Below, piece by piece: positions 52,083 to 61,119 of a stretch of DNA of 64,000 nt (the first letter of the stretch is position 1; every line of letters begins with the position of its first letter). Source of the DNA: Candidatus Palauibacter rhopaloidicola. GTDB taxonomy: Bacteria; Gemmatimonadota; Gemmatimonadetes; Palauibacterales; Palauibacteraceae. Made by a program: the position numbers and the translations under genes. The notes below the pieces were generated by a model. It was given only the letters and a program-made list of their open reading frames with translations, searched no databases and was not told the origin of the DNA. The stretch is taken from positions 62,001 to 126,000 of the forward strand of contig JAPPGH010000031.1 in the NCBI GenBank assembly GCA_026914155.1, written 5' to 3'.

Positions 52083-52588
52083 ACGCCTCCCCCCGGGCCA
52101 TCCTCCTCACGCTGGGCTCGAACATCGACCCCGAGCGGAACATCGTCGCGGCGCTCGAGGCGCTCGACGAACTGCTGGGCATCGAGGGAGCCTCGCCCAT
52201 CTACGAGGCGGACCCGGTCGGAAACCCCGGAATGCCCCGCTTCCTGAACGCGGCCGTGCGCATCACGACCGACCTCTCCCCGGGAGAACTGAAGTTCGAG
52301 GTCATCCGGCCGCTGGAGCGCCGCCTCGGGCGTGTCCGGACCGCGGACCCCAACGCCCCCCGCACGATCGACATCGATATCGCCGCCGTGCAGGATCTGG
52401 TCGTCGATCAGGAGGAGTTGCAACTCCCGGACCCGGAGATCCCGACGAGGGCGCATCTGGCGGTGCCCCTCGCGGATGTGGCGCCGGGTTTCCGGCACCC
52501 CCGCCTCGGAATCACGCTGGGTGAAATCGCGGCCCCGTTCCGCGACGAGCCGGGGCTCGCGAGACGCGACGATGTCCGGTGGCCGTGA
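52079..52588 (+). CDS. folK: 2-amino-4-hydroxy-6-hydroxymethyldihydropteridine pyrophosphokinase (HPPK)
   Basis: 169 residues from GTG 52079 (GTGA overlap). HPPK moves pyrophosphate from ATP to 6-hydroxymethyl-7,8-dihydropterin, the step after FolB. Motifs: LLTLGSNIDPERNIVAAL, RFLNAAVRITTDLSP, GRVRTADPNAPRTIDIDIA (ATP/Mg2+ Asp pair in RTIDIDI) and PDPEIPTRAHLAVPLADVAP. Length and all core motifs fit. The C-terminal ARRDDVRWP is the usual short tail. Confidence 0.92.
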   Translation: MNASPRAILLTLGSNIDPERNIVAALEALDELLGIEGASPIYEADPVGNPGMPRFLNAAVRITTDLSPGELKFEVIRPLERRLGRVRTADPNAPRTIDIDIAAVQDLVVDQEELQLPDPEIPTRAHLAVPLADVAPGFRHPRLGITLGEIAAPFRDEPGLARRDDVRWP

Positions 52589-52616
52589 GCCCCGCGCGAC
52601 CGTACCTTCCGGCCCC

Positions 52617-54302
52617 ATGACTCCGTCCACGGCGCCCCCGATCCGGGGGACCCGCCGCGCCCCGGTCCGGGGCAAGTACATCGCCCACACCCTGCTTCTT
52701 CTGGGCCTTGTCGCCGCGCCCGCGGTGCACGCGCAGGCATCTCCTCCCGCCGGGGGGAGAGACAGTAGCGCGACCGCGATCATCGACACCGTCGTCATCA
52801 GCCGGCAGGACGTCTTTCCGGAGGACGCCGCCGCCGGGAACTTCATTTACCGGCTCGGCAACGGATTGCACGGGACGACGCAGCCCTGGGTCGTCCGCCG
52901 CGAGCTGCTCCTGGGGCCGGGGACGCCCTACGACTCGCTCCTCGCCGCCGAGAGCGAACGTAACCTCCGCCGCCTCGGCCTCTTCCGCCGCGTCCGGGTG
53001 GATTCGACGCGCGTCGACGGGAAGCTCGCGCTGAGCGTGAGAACGCGCGACGCGTGGAGCCTGCAGCCCCGCTTCACGGGACGACTCGCAGCGGACGGCA
53101 CGCTGACCGGCACCGTCGGGCTTACCGAGATCAACCTCGCGGGCAGCGGAAACGCCATGCGGGTGTGGTACGTCCGCGAAACCGACCGCGACGGAATGGA
53201 CCTCCGGCTGACGTCGAACCGACTGGCTTCCACCCGGCTCGCGGCCAACGCGACGTGGCTCAACCTCTCGGACCGCGACGTCATCGCGTGGTACCTGTCG
53301 AACCCCTTCCGGGCCCTCTCGGACCGTTCGGCGTTCTACTACGAGGGGCGGGACTTCCGGGGGCGGATCCCGCAGTATGTGCGGCACAACCCGGACGACC
53401 TCCAGACGATCGAATGGCGGCGGCGAGCCCAGATCCACCGCCTGACCGGAGCGATAGCGCCGGTCGCAAATCCGCGGGAGGTCTTCCGCATCGGAGCGAC
53501 GCTCGAGGTCCGGCACGAAGAGCACCTGCGGATCGAACAGCCCGGCGTCAGTCTGGACAGCCTCGACGCCACGGTGCCGGACTCCGTGTACGGGCTGATC
53601 GGCGTGTACGCCGAATGGCGGCGCGCCCGCTTCGAGCGCGTGGAGCGCTTCAACGGATTCTCCGAGGAAGACCAGGATCTCAGCGACCGCGTGTGGGTGT
53701 CCGTCAAGCTCGCGCACGAACGCCTGGGATACAGGTCGACCGGCATCGGAACGCGCCTCCTTCTTTCGTCCGGCAGGCGGGCGGGCCCGGCGATTCTCAA
53801 GGGCGCGCTCGCAGGCGGGGGCCTCTTCAACTCGGCGGGCCTCGACTCCGGCTACGTGTTCGGTACGGGAACGGCGGCGATCCGGGAAACGGAGCGGAAT
53901 ACGACGTTCCTGCAGGCATCCGCGGGCATTCAGGAAAGGCCCCGCCCCGGCTCCGAGCACGACATCGGCTTCCAGGTATTGCCGCGCCTCTGGGGTCCGC
54001 ACGCCTTCGTCGGGACTCGCACGATGCGCGCAACTTTGGAACATCGCTCCTACCTGGTGGACAACTTCTACAACCTGTTCGGGCTCGGCGTGGGCGCGTT
54101 CGTCGACTACGGAGGCGCCTGGTATCCGGACCAGGGTCGGAGGATGGGCGGGAACGTCGGGGTCACCGTGTTCGGAGGGTCGCCGCTCTCCTCCTTCGCG
54201 CAGGTGACGAACCTCAATATCGGTTATCGCTTCGGCGGCGGGATCGGCGACAGCGAAAGATCGAGGTGGGCCTTCAGCGCCGGCGGCGGCTTACGATTCT
54301 AG
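52617..54302 (+). CDS. POTRA/surface-antigen-type outer-membrane barrel protein
   Basis: 561 residues from ATG 52617. Signal peptide (IAHTLLLLGLVAAPAVHAQA), one POTRA-like segment (~75-140: RRELLLGPGTPYDSLLAAESERNLRRLGLFRRVRV), then a long beta-rich barrel (SLQPRFTGRLAADGTLTGTVGLTEINLAGSGNAM resembles BamA/TamA entry strands) with final strand RWAFSAGGGLRF ending in Phe, typical for barrel assembly. One POTRA is fewer than BamA (five) or TamA (three), so it is a BamA-superfamily variant rather than BamA itself. It sits in the outer membrane. Starts 28 bp after folK; its stop overlaps the next gene's. Confidence 0.78.
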   Translation: MTPSTAPPIRGTRRAPVRGKYIAHTLLLLGLVAAPAVHAQASPPAGGRDSSATAIIDTVVISRQDVFPEDAAAGNFIYRLGNGLHGTTQPWVVRRELLLGPGTPYDSLLAAESERNLRRLGLFRRVRVDSTRVDGKLALSVRTRDAWSLQPRFTGRLAADGTLTGTVGLTEINLAGSGNAMRVWYVRETDRDGMDLRLTSNRLASTRLAANATWLNLSDRDVIAWYLSNPFRALSDRSAFYYEGRDFRGRIPQYVRHNPDDLQTIEWRRRAQIHRLTGAIAPVANPREVFRIGATLEVRHEEHLRIEQPGVSLDSLDATVPDSVYGLIGVYAEWRRARFERVERFNGFSEEDQDLSDRVWVSVKLAHERLGYRSTGIGTRLLLSSGRRAGPAILKGALAGGGLFNSAGLDSGYVFGTGTAAIRETERNTTFLQASAGIQERPRPGSEHDIGFQVLPRLWGPHAFVGTRTMRATLEHRSYLVDNFYNLFGLGVGAFVDYGGAWYPDQGRRMGGNVGVTVFGGSPLSSFAQVTNLNIGYRFGGGIGDSERSRWAFSAGGGLRF

Positions 54303-54808
54303 GGTAGCAGGATGCCGCCGGCCACAAGGAGTTGCTGTCCCCCCTCGAGTTCGTATCTCGCCTCGACGAAGGGCGTGAACCCGTCGAGCGGAAACCGGAA
54401 GCCCGCGACAATGTTCAGCCCGAAGAGTCGCTCCTCGGTATCCTCCGCTCCGTCCGATGGGACCGACTGCCACGCCACGTTCAACCCGCCGCCGACATAG
54501 GCCACGAGGTTCGTCGCGTCGGGGAACGAGAGGTCCCCGAGGACGTTGAAGTTGAGTTCGCGGTAGTCGTAGTCGCCGCCGGGGTCGCCGAGACCCGAGT
54601 CCGGAAAGAAGTAGTCGAAGGATCCGGCAACCCGGATCCCGGGAGCGATCCAGGGCAGCGACATCTGCACGCGCGGGCCGATGCCGAAATCTGCGTCATC
54701 GCCGAACGTGACCTGCCCCCCGGCCTTGACCTCCTGCGCGGCGAGTGGCGTCCCGAGCAGGACGACTCCGAGCAGGACGACCAGCGATCCCGGCCCGCTT
54801 CGACGCAT
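54299..54808 (-). CDS. small outer-membrane beta-barrel protein
   Basis: 169 residues from ATG 54808 (GGAGGCGGG upstream). Signal peptide ends TPLAAQ. Alternating strands: VKAGGQVTFGDDADFGIGPRVQMSL, GIRVAGSFDYFFPD, YRELNFNVLGDLSFP, LVAYVGGGLNVAW, FGLNIVAGFRFPLDGFTPFVEARYEL, ending LLVAGGILLP, as in OmpW/PagP-like 8-strand barrels. Convergent with the POTRA protein; the shared CTAG at 54299-54302 provides both stop codons. No specific substrate can be assigned. Confidence 0.72.
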   Translation of the reverse strand: MRRSGPGSLVVLLGVVLLGTPLAAQEVKAGGQVTFGDDADFGIGPRVQMSLPWIAPGIRVAGSFDYFFPDSGLGDPGGDYDYRELNFNVLGDLSFPDATNLVAYVGGGLNVAWQSVPSDGAEDTEERLFGLNIVAGFRFPLDGFTPFVEARYELEGGQQLLVAGGILLP

Positions 54809-54975
54809 GCACCCGCCTCCGTCTCTCATTCTCGCCATCGGTCCAATCCCCTCCTCAATCCGCTCCTCAATCCCCTCCTGTCCTTCGACAGGAGTGGGAC
54901 GCCGCGTGGGCCCGGACGGTTGCACCCGGCCCGCCGATCCCGAACTTTCGTCCACCGACCCGCGTACGAGGACCC

Positions 54976-55887
54976 ATGGAAAGACTCCGCATCCCCAATC
55001 TGGCGACGTACCTTCCGGTCGCGCCTTCCGATCTCCTTCTCGCCGCCCCCGTCGCGGCGCGGGTGCTCTTCGGCCTGAGTCCGGCCGGCCGGGCGGTGCA
55101 GGCGGCGGCGCTCGGCGTGTACGCGGGCAGCGCGCTCATCGACTGGGCGGTTCGAGCCGACGCCCGCCGCGTGGATTTCGAGGCTGCGTTCGGCTTCGAC
55201 CCGCTCTCCCCGCCCCCGGCGTCGGAAGAGGAACGGAGGGGCGATGTCGAAGGGCTCGTGGAGCGGCTGAACGCAAACTACGTGCCGATGGATACGCCGC
55301 GGAAGGAACTGGCGGAACAGGTCGACCTGTGCCTCACCGACTTCCTCGCGGAACTCACCGGCCAGCGACTGGAGACGAGTTCGAAGGTCCGGGAGTTCAT
55401 GCTCGCGCAGATCGTCTTCCCCTTCGCGCTCGGGGCGGCGGACCCCCTGACGGGGGACGTCGCGATCTTCCGGAGCACGGGCATCTTCGAGCCCCATGTG
55501 ATCGCGCACGAGTTCTCCCACCGCAAGGGATATATGAAGGAAGTCGAGGCGCAGGTCCTCGGCTATCTCGCCCTGGTGCGTTCGGGTGAGCCCGTCCTCG
55601 AGCAGTCGGCCCACTGCGAGCGCCTGGACCGCCAACTCTGGGTGCTGGCGGAACGGGACGCCGCCGCGTACAACGGCCTCCTCGCCGACCTCGGACTCCG
55701 GGAGGAGTTGAAGGACGCGTTCGCCGTGCGCCACCCGGCTGAGGGTCCGGTCAGCGGCGTCGTGGGTCCGATGATGAAGAATGCCTACAACGCCCGCATG
55801 AAGCTCACGGGGCAGAACGGCCTCTCCGATTACGACGAGGGCTTCACGAACTTCCTCCTCGCGATGGAGCGAGCCGCCGCCTCGTGA
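54976..55887 (+). CDS. DUF3810-like membrane-associated metalloprotease-fold protein
   Basis: 303 residues, ATG 54976. N-terminal membrane-like stretch (APSDLLLAAPVAARVLFGL; AALGVYAGSALIDWAV), then a soluble region with a zinc-protease-like site VIAHEFSHRKGYMKEVEAQVLGYL: HExxH plus a downstream Glu (KEVEA), the gluzincin pattern; resembles DUF3810. Substrate unknown; it may act at the cytoplasmic membrane. It ends in a GTGA overlap with the antiporter and starts a four-gene coupled operon. Confidence 0.75.
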   Translation: MERLRIPNLATYLPVAPSDLLLAAPVAARVLFGLSPAGRAVQAAALGVYAGSALIDWAVRADARRVDFEAAFGFDPLSPPPASEEERRGDVEGLVERLNANYVPMDTPRKELAEQVDLCLTDFLAELTGQRLETSSKVREFMLAQIVFPFALGAADPLTGDVAIFRSTGIFEPHVIAHEFSHRKGYMKEVEAQVLGYLALVRSGEPVLEQSAHCERLDRQLWVLAERDAAAYNGLLADLGLREELKDAFAVRHPAEGPVSGVVGPMMKNAYNARMKLTGQNGLSDYDEGFTNFLLAMERAAAS

Positions 55888-57839
55888 ACCTCCAGGATCC
55901 GGCGCTCACCTTCGCCCTCGCCATCACCGCGGGCGTCGTTGCGCAGGCGCTGGCGCGGCACGCGCGCATTCCCGGCATCCTCCTCCTGCTCGCGGCCGGC
56001 ATCCTCCTCGGACCCGAGTTCGCGAACATCGTGCGGCCCGACACGCTGGGCGATGGCCTCAATCCCATCGTCGGGCTGGCGGTCGCGGTGATCCTCTTCG
56101 AGGGCGCACTGCAGCTCAACCTCGACCGGCTGCGGCGCGAGGCGCTGACGATCCGCCGGCTGATCACGCTCGGCGCGCTGGTCACGATCGCCGGGGCCGC
56201 CGTCACGGCGATGCTCGCGCTGGGCTGGAGCCTCCGCATCGCCCTGCTGTTCGGGGCGCTCGTCTCGGTCACGGGTCCGACGGTGATCAACCCACTCACG
56301 CGCCGGATCCGCCTGCGGAACAACCTGCGGACGATACTCGAGGCGGAAGGCGTGCTCATCGATCCCGTCGGCGCGATCCTCGCGGTCGTCGCGTTCGAGT
56401 TGGCTCTCGCATCGACGGCCGGGGACGTGGGGGCCGGCTTCCTCGGCCTCGTCACGCGCCTCGGCCTCGGCTCGGTCATCGGCGTGGCGGGCGGGTTCAT
56501 TATCGGCGGACTGCTGAGGATGCGGCGCGCGATCCCCTCCGATCTCCGGAACATCTTCACGCTCGCATGCGTCCTCGCCCTCTACCAGGCTTCGCACGCC
56601 ATCCTGCCCGAGAGCGGGATCATGACGGTCGCCATCGCCGGCCTCGTCGTCGGCAACATGGGGCCCCGGCACGCGCGCGAACTCGTCGAGTTCAAGGAGC
56701 AACTCACGTTTCTGCTCGTGGGACTCCTCTTCGTCCTCCTGTCGGCGGCGGTGGACCTCGGCGACGTGCGCGCGCTCGGGGCAGGCGGGATCGTCACGGT
56801 GATCGTTCTCGTCGCCGTCGTCCGCCCCCTCTGCGTTCTCCTCTGTACCTGGGGCGCGGGTCTGCGCCGCAACGAGCAGGCGTTCCTGGCCTGGCTGGCT
56901 CCGCGCGGGATCGTCGCCTTCGCCGTCTCCTCGCTGTTCGCGGCCGAACTCGCACACAGCGGGATGGAGGCGGAAGGCAACGAGCTGCGGGCGATGGTCT
57001 TCCTCGTCATCGCCGTCACGGTCGTCGTCCTCGGCGGGACGGGCGGGCTCGTGGCGCGCCTGCTGGGCGTCCGGAAACCGTCCAACCACGGGTTCGCCGT
57101 CGTTGGGGCCAACCCCATCGGACGCGCGCTGGCCCGAACCCTGCGCGCCGCCCGCGGCGGGGATGCACCCATCGTTCTCATCGACACGAACCCGACGGAG
57201 GCGGGGGCGGCGGAGAGCGACGGCTTCCGCGTCGTGCTCGGCAACGCGAACGAGCCGCGCGCGCTCCTCAAGGCGGGGGTCGAATCGCGACGCGCCCTGG
57301 TCGCCCTCACGCCGAACGAAGGCGTGAACCTGCTCATCGCCAAGCGGGTCGAGGAACGCTGCCCGGGCGTGGGCCGCCTCGTGGCCATCGATCCGCTCAC
57401 GCCCGGAGTCGGACCCGAGCAGGTCGACGAGAGCGGCGCTTCCGTGCTGTTCGGGCTCGGGCTGGACCACGAGCGCTGGGCGCACGAGTTCCGGCGGGAC
57501 CGCGTGGAGATCGAGCCTCTCCTCTTCGAGGGCCTCGCCGGGCTGCGCATCTCCCAGATCGAGGCTCTGGCCGACCGCCGGTTCCCCGCCCTCGCCCTCG
57601 TGCACCGCCGCGGGAGGCGCGAACAGCCGGTGTCGAGCGGCACGACGCTGAAGCCCGGCGACATGGTCTGGTTCGGCTGGCTGCGCGGACAGGCGGAACT
57701 CGCGGAATCGCGGCTCGCCCGGGCCGGCTTCCGCCGCCCGGACGTCGAGCCGGCGGAGGGCGGCGGGGAGACGGCGGAGGAAGACGCCTCCGACCCCGGT
57801 GGCACGCTTCCGGACGAAAGGCCAGATTCGGAGCGATGA
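55884..57839 (+). CDS. NhaP-type cation:proton antiporter with TrkA-N/TrkA-C domains
   Basis: 651 residues from GTG 55884. About a dozen membrane segments (~5-400), with ILFEGALQLNLDRLRREAL, LVSVTGPTVINPLTRRIRL and LEAEGVLIDPVGAILAVV, the conserved ion-path helices of NhaP2-like CPA1 exchangers. A cytosolic TrkA-N Rossmann domain (~408-520; GFAVVGANPIGRALARTLRA, VLIDTNPTEAGAAE) may bind nucleotide and control gating; a TrkA-C-like end (LRISQIEALADRRFPALALVHR) follows. It exchanges Na+ or K+ for H+. Overlaps its neighbours at both ends. Confidence 0.87.
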   Translation: MNLQDPALTFALAITAGVVAQALARHARIPGILLLLAAGILLGPEFANIVRPDTLGDGLNPIVGLAVAVILFEGALQLNLDRLRREALTIRRLITLGALVTIAGAAVTAMLALGWSLRIALLFGALVSVTGPTVINPLTRRIRLRNNLRTILEAEGVLIDPVGAILAVVAFELALASTAGDVGAGFLGLVTRLGLGSVIGVAGGFIIGGLLRMRRAIPSDLRNIFTLACVLALYQASHAILPESGIMTVAIAGLVVGNMGPRHARELVEFKEQLTFLLVGLLFVLLSAAVDLGDVRALGAGGIVTVIVLVAVVRPLCVLLCTWGAGLRRNEQAFLAWLAPRGIVAFAVSSLFAAELAHSGMEAEGNELRAMVFLVIAVTVVVLGGTGGLVARLLGVRKPSNHGFAVVGANPIGRALARTLRAARGGDAPIVLIDTNPTEAGAAESDGFRVVLGNANEPRALLKAGVESRRALVALTPNEGVNLLIAKRVEERCPGVGRLVAIDPLTPGVGPEQVDESGASVLFGLGLDHERWAHEFRRDRVEIEPLLFEGLAGLRISQIEALADRRFPALALVHRRGRREQPVSSGTTLKPGDMVWFGWLRGQAELAESRLARAGFRRPDVEPAEGGGETAEEDASDPGGTLPDERPDSER

Positions 57840-59002
57840 AAATGCATACCGCCCGCCGTACGCACGGCTTCACGGAGTCCGTGATTCGGATGATGACCCG
57901 GCTGTCGAACGAACACGGGGCCATCAACCTCTCGCAGGGTTTTCCCGACTTCGAGTCGCCCGATACGCTGAAGATCGGCGCCGCGCGCGCGATCTACGAC
58001 GACGTGAACCAGTACGCGATCACCTGGGGCGCGAAACGGTATCGCGACGCGCTCGCCGCGCGCTACCTGGACTGGTACGGGCTCGATGTCGATCCGGAGG
58101 CGCACCTCACGATCACGTGCGGCGCGACCGAGGCGATGATGGCCGTGCTCCTGGCGGTCGTGGACCCGGGGGAGGAAGTCATCGTCTTCGAGCCGTTCTA
58201 CGAGAACTACGGCCCGGACACGACGCTCTGCGACGCAACCCCCGTGTTCGTACCGCTGACCGCGGAGTGGCAGATCGACTTCGACCGCCTGCGCGCGGCG
58301 TTCAGCGACCGGACGCGCGCGATCATCGTGAACACCCCGAACAACCCCACGGGCCGCGTGTTCACCCGCGACGAACTCGAGAAGATCGCGATCCTGTGTC
58401 AGGAGTTCGACGCCTACGCGATCACCGACGAGGTCTACGAGCACATCCTCTACGACGGCGCGCGGCACATTCCGATGGCGACGCTCCCCGGGATGCGGGA
58501 TCGAACGATCACGATCAGCGCCGCCTCGAAGACGTTCGCGGTCACGGGCTGGCGGATGGGGACGATCGTGGCGCATCCGGAGCTGTCGGACGCCATCCGC
58601 AAGGTCCACGACTTCCTCACCGTGGGAGCCGCCGCGCCGCTTCAGGAGGGCGTGGCCACCGGCCTCGAGATGCTGCCCCCGTCCTACTATGAGGGGCTCG
58701 CGGACGTGTACGGGGCGAAACGGGACCTCTTCTATCCCGCGCTCGTCGAGGCCGGGTTCCGCTGCCGCAAGCCGGAGGGCGCGTACTACGTCCTCGCGGA
58801 CTTCTCGGACCTCTCCGAACTTCCCGACGATGAGTTCGCGTTCTGGCTCACGCGCACGGTCGGCGTGGCTCCCGTCCCCGGATCCAGCTTCTTCCACAAC
58901 CCTGAGGATGGGCGCAAGCTCGTGCGGTTCGCCTTCTGCAAGACGGAAGCGCTGCTCGAGCAGGCCGCCGAGAGGCTCGTAACGATCAAAGCCCGGGTGT
59001 GA
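57836..59002 (+). CDS. class I/II aminotransferase (kynurenine/methionine aminotransferase-like)
   Basis: 388 residues from ATG 57836 (ATGA overlap); a second ATG at 57842 is possible. Fold type I: INLSQGFPDFESPD, VNQYAITWGAKRYRDALA, ITCGATEAMMAV, FEPFYENYGPDT, NTPNNPTGRVF, ITDEVYEHI, and SAASKTFAVTGWRMG with PLP Lys K232, GSSFF near the end and the Arg in KLVRFAFCK. The SQGFPDF and QYA motifs are typical of kynurenine/glutamine-transaminase K and bacterial methionine aminotransferases. Cytoplasmic. Coupled to the transporter before it and DUF4153 after it. Confidence 0.9.
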   Translation: MKMHTARRTHGFTESVIRMMTRLSNEHGAINLSQGFPDFESPDTLKIGAARAIYDDVNQYAITWGAKRYRDALAARYLDWYGLDVDPEAHLTITCGATEAMMAVLLAVVDPGEEVIVFEPFYENYGPDTTLCDATPVFVPLTAEWQIDFDRLRAAFSDRTRAIIVNTPNNPTGRVFTRDELEKIAILCQEFDAYAITDEVYEHILYDGARHIPMATLPGMRDRTITISAASKTFAVTGWRMGTIVAHPELSDAIRKVHDFLTVGAAAPLQEGVATGLEMLPPSYYEGLADVYGAKRDLFYPALVEAGFRCRKPEGAYYVLADFSDLSELPDDEFAFWLTRTVGVAPVPGSSFFHNPEDGRKLVRFAFCKTEALLEQAAERLVTIKARV

Positions 59003-60826
59003 AGCTCCCTTCGGTCGAGCGGCTCGCCGGAGCGGCGTGGGCGACGGCTCGGCGGTTCCCCGTCGTCCTGGCCTGCGCAGTCGTCGCCGCGATCGCCGCG
59101 ATGCGGGCGATCAACGCGGAAACGGCGCTCGAGTTGCGCCTCGTCGCCACGGCCGCTCTCGGCCTGCCGCTGCTCACCGGGCTCACCCTGCTGGCGGAGC
59201 GATGGAAGCTCCCCTGGCCGCGACACTGGGCGCTGCGCGGACTCGGCGTGGCCGTGCTCGCCCTCTACTACTGGCAGTGGCCGAACTGGGGCGAGAACAT
59301 CGCCGGCCTCCGGCATTTTCACCTGACCGCGACGCTGCATCTGCTCGTCGCCTTCATCGCCTACGTCGGCGTCCGCGAGCCGAACGGCTTCTGGCACTTC
59401 AACCGCACGCTCTTCTTCCGGTTCGGCCTCGGGGCGATCTACACCGGCGTCCTCTTCGCCGGACTTTCCATCGCCATGTTCGGCATCGAGAACCTGTTCA
59501 ACATCGACATCGCCGATGAGAACTACGGCCGGCTCTTCTTCTTCCTCGGCTTCGTCTTCCAGACGTGGTTCGTGCTCGCGGGCGTGCCGGACGATTTCGA
59601 GCAACTGGAGCGCCGAGACGATTATCCGGCGGGCCTGCGCGTCTTCGCCCAGTACGTGCTCCTCCCGCTCGTCGCCGTTTACCTGATCATCCTCACCGCC
59701 TACCTCGGACGCGTCATCATCACGACGACGTGGCCCAGCGGGTGGATCGGACTCCTCGTCTCGGCCCTCGCCGCCTTCGGCATCCTTTCGCTCCTCCTCG
59801 TGCATCCCCGGCGCGGACGGGAAGGCCACGCGTGGATCGACACGTACGCCCGCATCTTCTGGATTCTCATCATCCCGTCCATCGTGATGCTCCTGCTCGC
59901 CATCGGGCAGCGCATCGGCCAGTACGGGATCACCGAGCGCCGGTATCTCCTGCTCCTTCTCGGGATCTGGCTCGCGGGCGCCGCCCTCTTCTACACGGTG
60001 ACGCGATCGCGTGAGATCAAGGGGATCCCGCTGACGCTGGCCGTCATCGGCGCCGTCACCTTCGTCGGCCCCTGGTCCGCCTACGCCGTGGCCGAACGGA
60101 GCCAGGTGGGCCGGCTCGAGGATCTGCTTTCGACGCACGGGATCCTGGCCGATGGCCGCATCTCGCCGGCCGCCGTCGAGATCCCGCCGGAGGACTGGCA
60201 GCAGATCAACGACGTCCTTCTCTACCTGATTTCGTGGCACGGGACCTCCGCCATCGACGAGTGGTTCGGGGGCGGCGTGGCGACGGTGGATACGATCGGA
60301 GACGGCATGGCGGCTTCGTTGAGGGTCGCGGAGGCCGGACGCCGGGCGACGCTCATCGCGGACCACTTCGGGCTCGTGCCCTCCGAGGGGCTGCTCGCGG
60401 ATCCCTTCGGGTTTGTCGACGTCACGCCCCCGGGAGGGCGGAACGCAGCGGTCGCCGTGTCCGGCTTCGACCAGGCCGTCTTCGAGCGGAACCTCCTGGG
60501 GGGACGCTACCCGTTCGAAGACGACTCCCTCACCTTCGAGGCCGCCGCGGACAGTCTCGGAACGACGATCCGGCTCGGCGGGGAGGCACTGGCTACGGTG
60601 TCCTTCGCCGAACTCATCGCGCGCGCCGGGCGCTCCGGGACGACGACGGCGCCCGGAAGGGTGCAACTGCCGCCGGAACTCGCTGCGGCTCGACCTCTCC
60701 GCGGCGAACCTCACGGCTCGCATCCAGGTCACGCTGCTGCGGCTCCGCGACAGCGACGGGGGGCTGCGGCCGACCCGCGTGACCGGCACGCTGCTCCTCG
60801 GGCCCGCCGGGGACTCCCCACCCTAG
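58999..60826 (+). CDS. DUF4153 membrane protein, apparently frameshifted near 60675
   Basis: GTG 58999 overlaps the previous stop (GTGA). Residues ~20-380 hold about ten membrane helices with the DUF4153 features FRFGLGAIYTGVLFAGLSIAMFGIENLFNI and GVPDDFEQLERRDDYPAGLRVF. A soluble C-terminal half follows (LSTHGILADGRISPAAVEIPPEDW). In the start frame the reading changes character after GRVQLPPEL and runs to 60963 as basic low-complexity sequence into the MITE-like repeat. The +1 frame gives LRLDLSAANLTARIQVTLLR, then LRDSDGGLRPTRVTGTLLLG, and stops at 60826, a plausible domain end. One extra base in GGAACTCG (60677-60684) would explain it: sequencing error or true mutation. Confidence 0.75.
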
Positions 60827-60871
60827 CGGCGAGAGCCCAGCCGTGGACAACCTTTCGGCTCGGGACCCGGT

Positions 60872-61050
60872 CCTGGCAGCCCGTGGCAAAAGCCCCGCTG
60901 CGTTCGAGCGGCGCTGCATCTCGCCTGAAACGCTGCGCTCTGCGTCGCTCCTCGGTCAAATAGTGCGGCTATTGTCCCTCGTCGCTCCTTGTCAGGCGAG
61001 CGCTGCACCGCTCTCGGCGCTGACGCGGGGTTTTACCACGGGCTGCCGGG
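60872..61050. repeat. 179-bp inverted-repeat element (second MITE-like repeat)
   Basis: Ends are 20-bp inverted repeats, CCYGGCAGCCCGTGGYAAAA (60872-60891 and, reversed, 61031-61050), with two transition mismatches. The centre holds AATAG-TGCGG-CTATT (60959-60973). Read on the minus strand, its core (GACGAGG, AATAGC, ACTATT, GAGGAGCGACGC in order) matches the core of the MITE at 17372-17532, yet the terminal repeats differ. No coding potential or clear target duplication. It lies just behind the frameshifted DUF4153 gene. Confidence 0.65.
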
Positions 61051-61119
61051 GTTGGAACCTGACCGCGCCCCCTGGCGTATGTCAGAAGGACACCCGACCT
61101 CCTCCCTGGAGCCGCCGTG

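Noticed and set aside
60827..60963. Extension of the DUF4153 frame to 60963 as real protein
   Set aside because: The tail is basic and low-complexity and lies partly inside the inverted-repeat element; the +1 frame offers a better end at 60826.
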